Of a DNA stretch of 23,550 nt, positions 22,801 through 23,550 are shown one piece after another. The stretch comes from a virus. The stretch is from positions 1 to 23,550 of the IMG/VR virus record IMGVR_UViG_3300025085_000193, one strand, 5' to 3'. Position numbers and translations under genes: made by a program. Each line of letters starts with the position of its first letter. Position 1 is the stretch's first letter. The notes beneath the pieces were generated by a model that was given only the letters and a program-made list of their open reading frames with translations, was not told where the DNA came from and made no database searches.

Positions 22801-23550
22801 TTCTAAGTCTGTCACCTGGAGTAGAAAACTTAGAAAATATTATTTTTTCAGTAAGTTCTGGATTTTTTTTTCTTGCTTGATCAATACTATCTCGAGTAAA
22901 TCCCTCTTCAAATAGTTCCTTAAATGTTTTTTTGCCTTTTAAATTTTCTAAATATTTCCCTGCTTCTATAAAATTAGCTTGTCTAGGAATAAGACTTTGT
23001 AATTCTTCAATAGGAAATTCAAGTTGTGTATAATCAAAATTTGTATCAGGACTTTGTCTTAATAATTCATTAGTTCTATTTTTATCTAAACCATATTTAT
23101 TTGGACCTTGGTTTGGTTTTAATTTTCCTGATTTAATGTCTTTAATTGTTTTATTTAATTTTTTAAAATCATATGGACTAAATTTTCTAAAACTTACAGA
23201 TTTTGGTCCCATATCAGCTTCTCTCATAACACCTGCAGGTGTAAATCCTCCACCTGTAATAGTCAAAATTTCTTGTGTCTCAACAGGGAATTGTTTTTGT
23301 AATTCTGGATCTTGAGCCATCGTTTTTAAATTAGTTTTTCCAAACTTCTTTACTCCTAGGGTTGCTAATTTTTTAAAAACGGCTGGCAGTAATGCAATAT
23401 CGGTTATATCAATTATACCCATCGCAACACCCATTCGCTCATTGTCGGGTAGGTCATAGTAATCAATACCTGCACGAATATTTTGTGATCCTTTGACTAA
23501 ATCACTATACATAAATCCAGGTATCTTTCCTAATGCTTGGCTCGGGGTCA
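19871..23550 (-). CDS. Very large phage protein with polyvalent-protein-like C-terminal domain (5' partial)
   Basis: At least 1,213 residues from the first ATG at 23512; the frame stays open to 23550, so the start is outside. It has a basic, helical N-terminal half, a spacer with MKKGGEVKPVRMAMGG (~511) and a second domain (~700-1213). The latter shows EVVVNVPQLPGQEKVF, then VAVIQEMQTDML (~787), PPIPFNKQADYVDLLIK (~970) and FQNLYDKVGVQQLKNIAKKY (~1025). The order EMQ-D..., PF...lK...A...D-ova-P, YDK resembles a domain I recall in phage large polyvalent proteins, which often carry enzymatic toxins or injected virion enzymes. It lies directly upstream of the portal, typical of internal or injected virion proteins. 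Function unknown. Confidence 0.72.
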   Translation of the reverse strand, partial: TPSQALGKIPGFMYSDLVKGSQNIRAGIDYYDLPDNERMGVAMGIIDITDIALLPAVFKKLATLGVKKFGKTNLKTMAQDPELQKQFPVETQEILTITGGGFTPAGVMREADMGPKSVSFRKFSPYDFKKLNKTIKDIKSGKLKPNQGPNKYGLDKNRTNELLRQSPDTNFDYTQLEFPIEELQSLIPRQANFIEAGKYLENLKGKKTFKELFEEGFTRDSIDQARKKNPELTEKIIFSKFSTPGDRLRSLTTIMNKNKKELGLTKTAKMMGDDREEAVLFDGLFRSLEPENLGLSPDVDPKLFGEKFIDFMKGIDWKKQFAEDLDTIKVLDKQRIQGDKIIKEMFNDYKKRFPKQFKNLNVNDFKLQISHNFPLRTVKGQFQGVGGLKGSSRLSFARTNILSHQEIESSFKEIINAANEQGGKLTPIQQEALNLLDKRAKKLGTVAYGKILPEGLEGDEFIKVGIEEQPGLISLIESLENHFKQISKQKNYKPKKVEPKGGPTNLASGFIDEDIPVEIIDDLKMKKGGEVKPVRMAMGGDPLQNINQQQFSPDPAVDQDYFQEAVDSGNLQAANLLNLFKVFKKPKAMATPSNVKQIEEARDPIPAPTGSQEIAPLPAGRQDFFFKSFFLDQLNSQNAPKASTPQGWREFLIKGRKVPEAEMMDTGILQYLEDTEKFFPNKKITKQDLESLYDMSPLGNLEVRVKESTRRDPAETFVPGSTGRDLLDFDADQGRARHKGAGSAKIDEAADEYFEVVVNVPQLPGQEKVFVNSGHYQEPNVLGFTRVGTYKNADNQKVAVIQEMQTDMLTEVRKEQERLFAMVNALKRQRADLVNQVEQARNLGPGNVDYATNKLRQFDQKYPESLLNDLAQDNLIQPFPNIVAKELIPEKTRNLNAIQDDINKLSMANVEQYTDPAYKTKIFDLAQEQTKILDDLMSMNRSSNYQEKLKDFKVPSTSNREELQRIGETDTYLPSGYNMKTLESFPPIPFNKQADYVDLLIKSTIKAAKQKDIDRVAIMPADIGANPRWGKSSDEAKKKFQNLYDKVGVQQLKNIAKKYDGTLNVEKIIDSSKTNRGVTFLNKNPDGEFQILKQIETRKEISDADRDKYYDEEITRIASGVNEPGTIVLTREIAPGQMMDYYLVEGRGDATDVGYRMIPLKEGESADDALIKIMEYNPSAIDMYTISFDPSKLEEPMYLFKKKSGGTIDKDSLVSITDIYGEYGR

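Noticed and set aside
22524-22880. 118-codon plus-strand open frame
   Set aside because: Antisense to the giant upstream protein, low-complexity Ser/Leu/Phe composition, no start context; a shadow.

Overview
The window is a piece of a tailed-phage (Caudoviricetes) genome, most likely from an uncultured marine phage. The sequence is AT-rich. Every gene that can be supported lies on the minus strand, and genes are packed with 1-14 bp overlaps of the ATGA or TAATG type. Many small basic proteins resemble types I recall from marine phage and cyanophage genomes. The host cannot be read from the sequence; a low-GC marine bacterium is only an inference. No integrase, replication gene, terminase, tRNA or CRISPR array is present.

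Transcription runs from high to low coordinates. Region A (23550-16000) starts with a very large protein open at the window edge. It is followed by a P22-type portal, a 3-TM holin-like protein, two overlapping mini-genes (one a 38-residue protein with 10 cysteines), a SAM-dependent methyltransferase, a 63-residue protein and a GroES-like co-chaperonin. Region B (15600-12650) is the capsid module: a scaffold-like protein, a conserved 154-residue protein, a decoration-like protein and the major capsid protein, closed by a strong rho-independent terminator. Together these supply shell assembly (scaffold, GroES, capsid, decoration) and the DNA-entry vertex (portal).

Region C (12505-8490) begins after the only sizeable intergenic gap (149 bp), which holds a stem-loop next to a strong ribosome binding site. 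It carries two small conserved beta-rich proteins, a basic protein, then four successive exported or membrane-anchored proteins (two with signal peptides, two with one membrane segment plus coiled coil). After these come several tiny basic proteins and a 35-residue membrane peptide.

Region D (8490-1) holds more basic proteins, a conserved 206-residue protein with a likely TTG start, and the connector genes: a P22 gp4-like protein, a zinc-ribbon protein and a second adaptor-like protein. It ends in a run of adhesion or fibre genes: a 148-residue protein, a 12-repeat beta protein, a 149-residue fibre-associated protein, and an IPT/Ig-like plus LamG/SPRY gene pair. That pair is followed by a second copy running off the window, so the host-recognition cassette appears to be tandemly duplicated. 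The P22-like portal and gp4-like connector, with no tail-tube, sheath or tape-measure gene in view, suggest a short-tailed (podovirus-like) virion.

Least explained are the exported/coiled-coil cluster at 8946-11532, the cysteine-rich mini-protein at 16918-17034, and the >1200-residue protein with a domain resembling those of phage polyvalent proteins.
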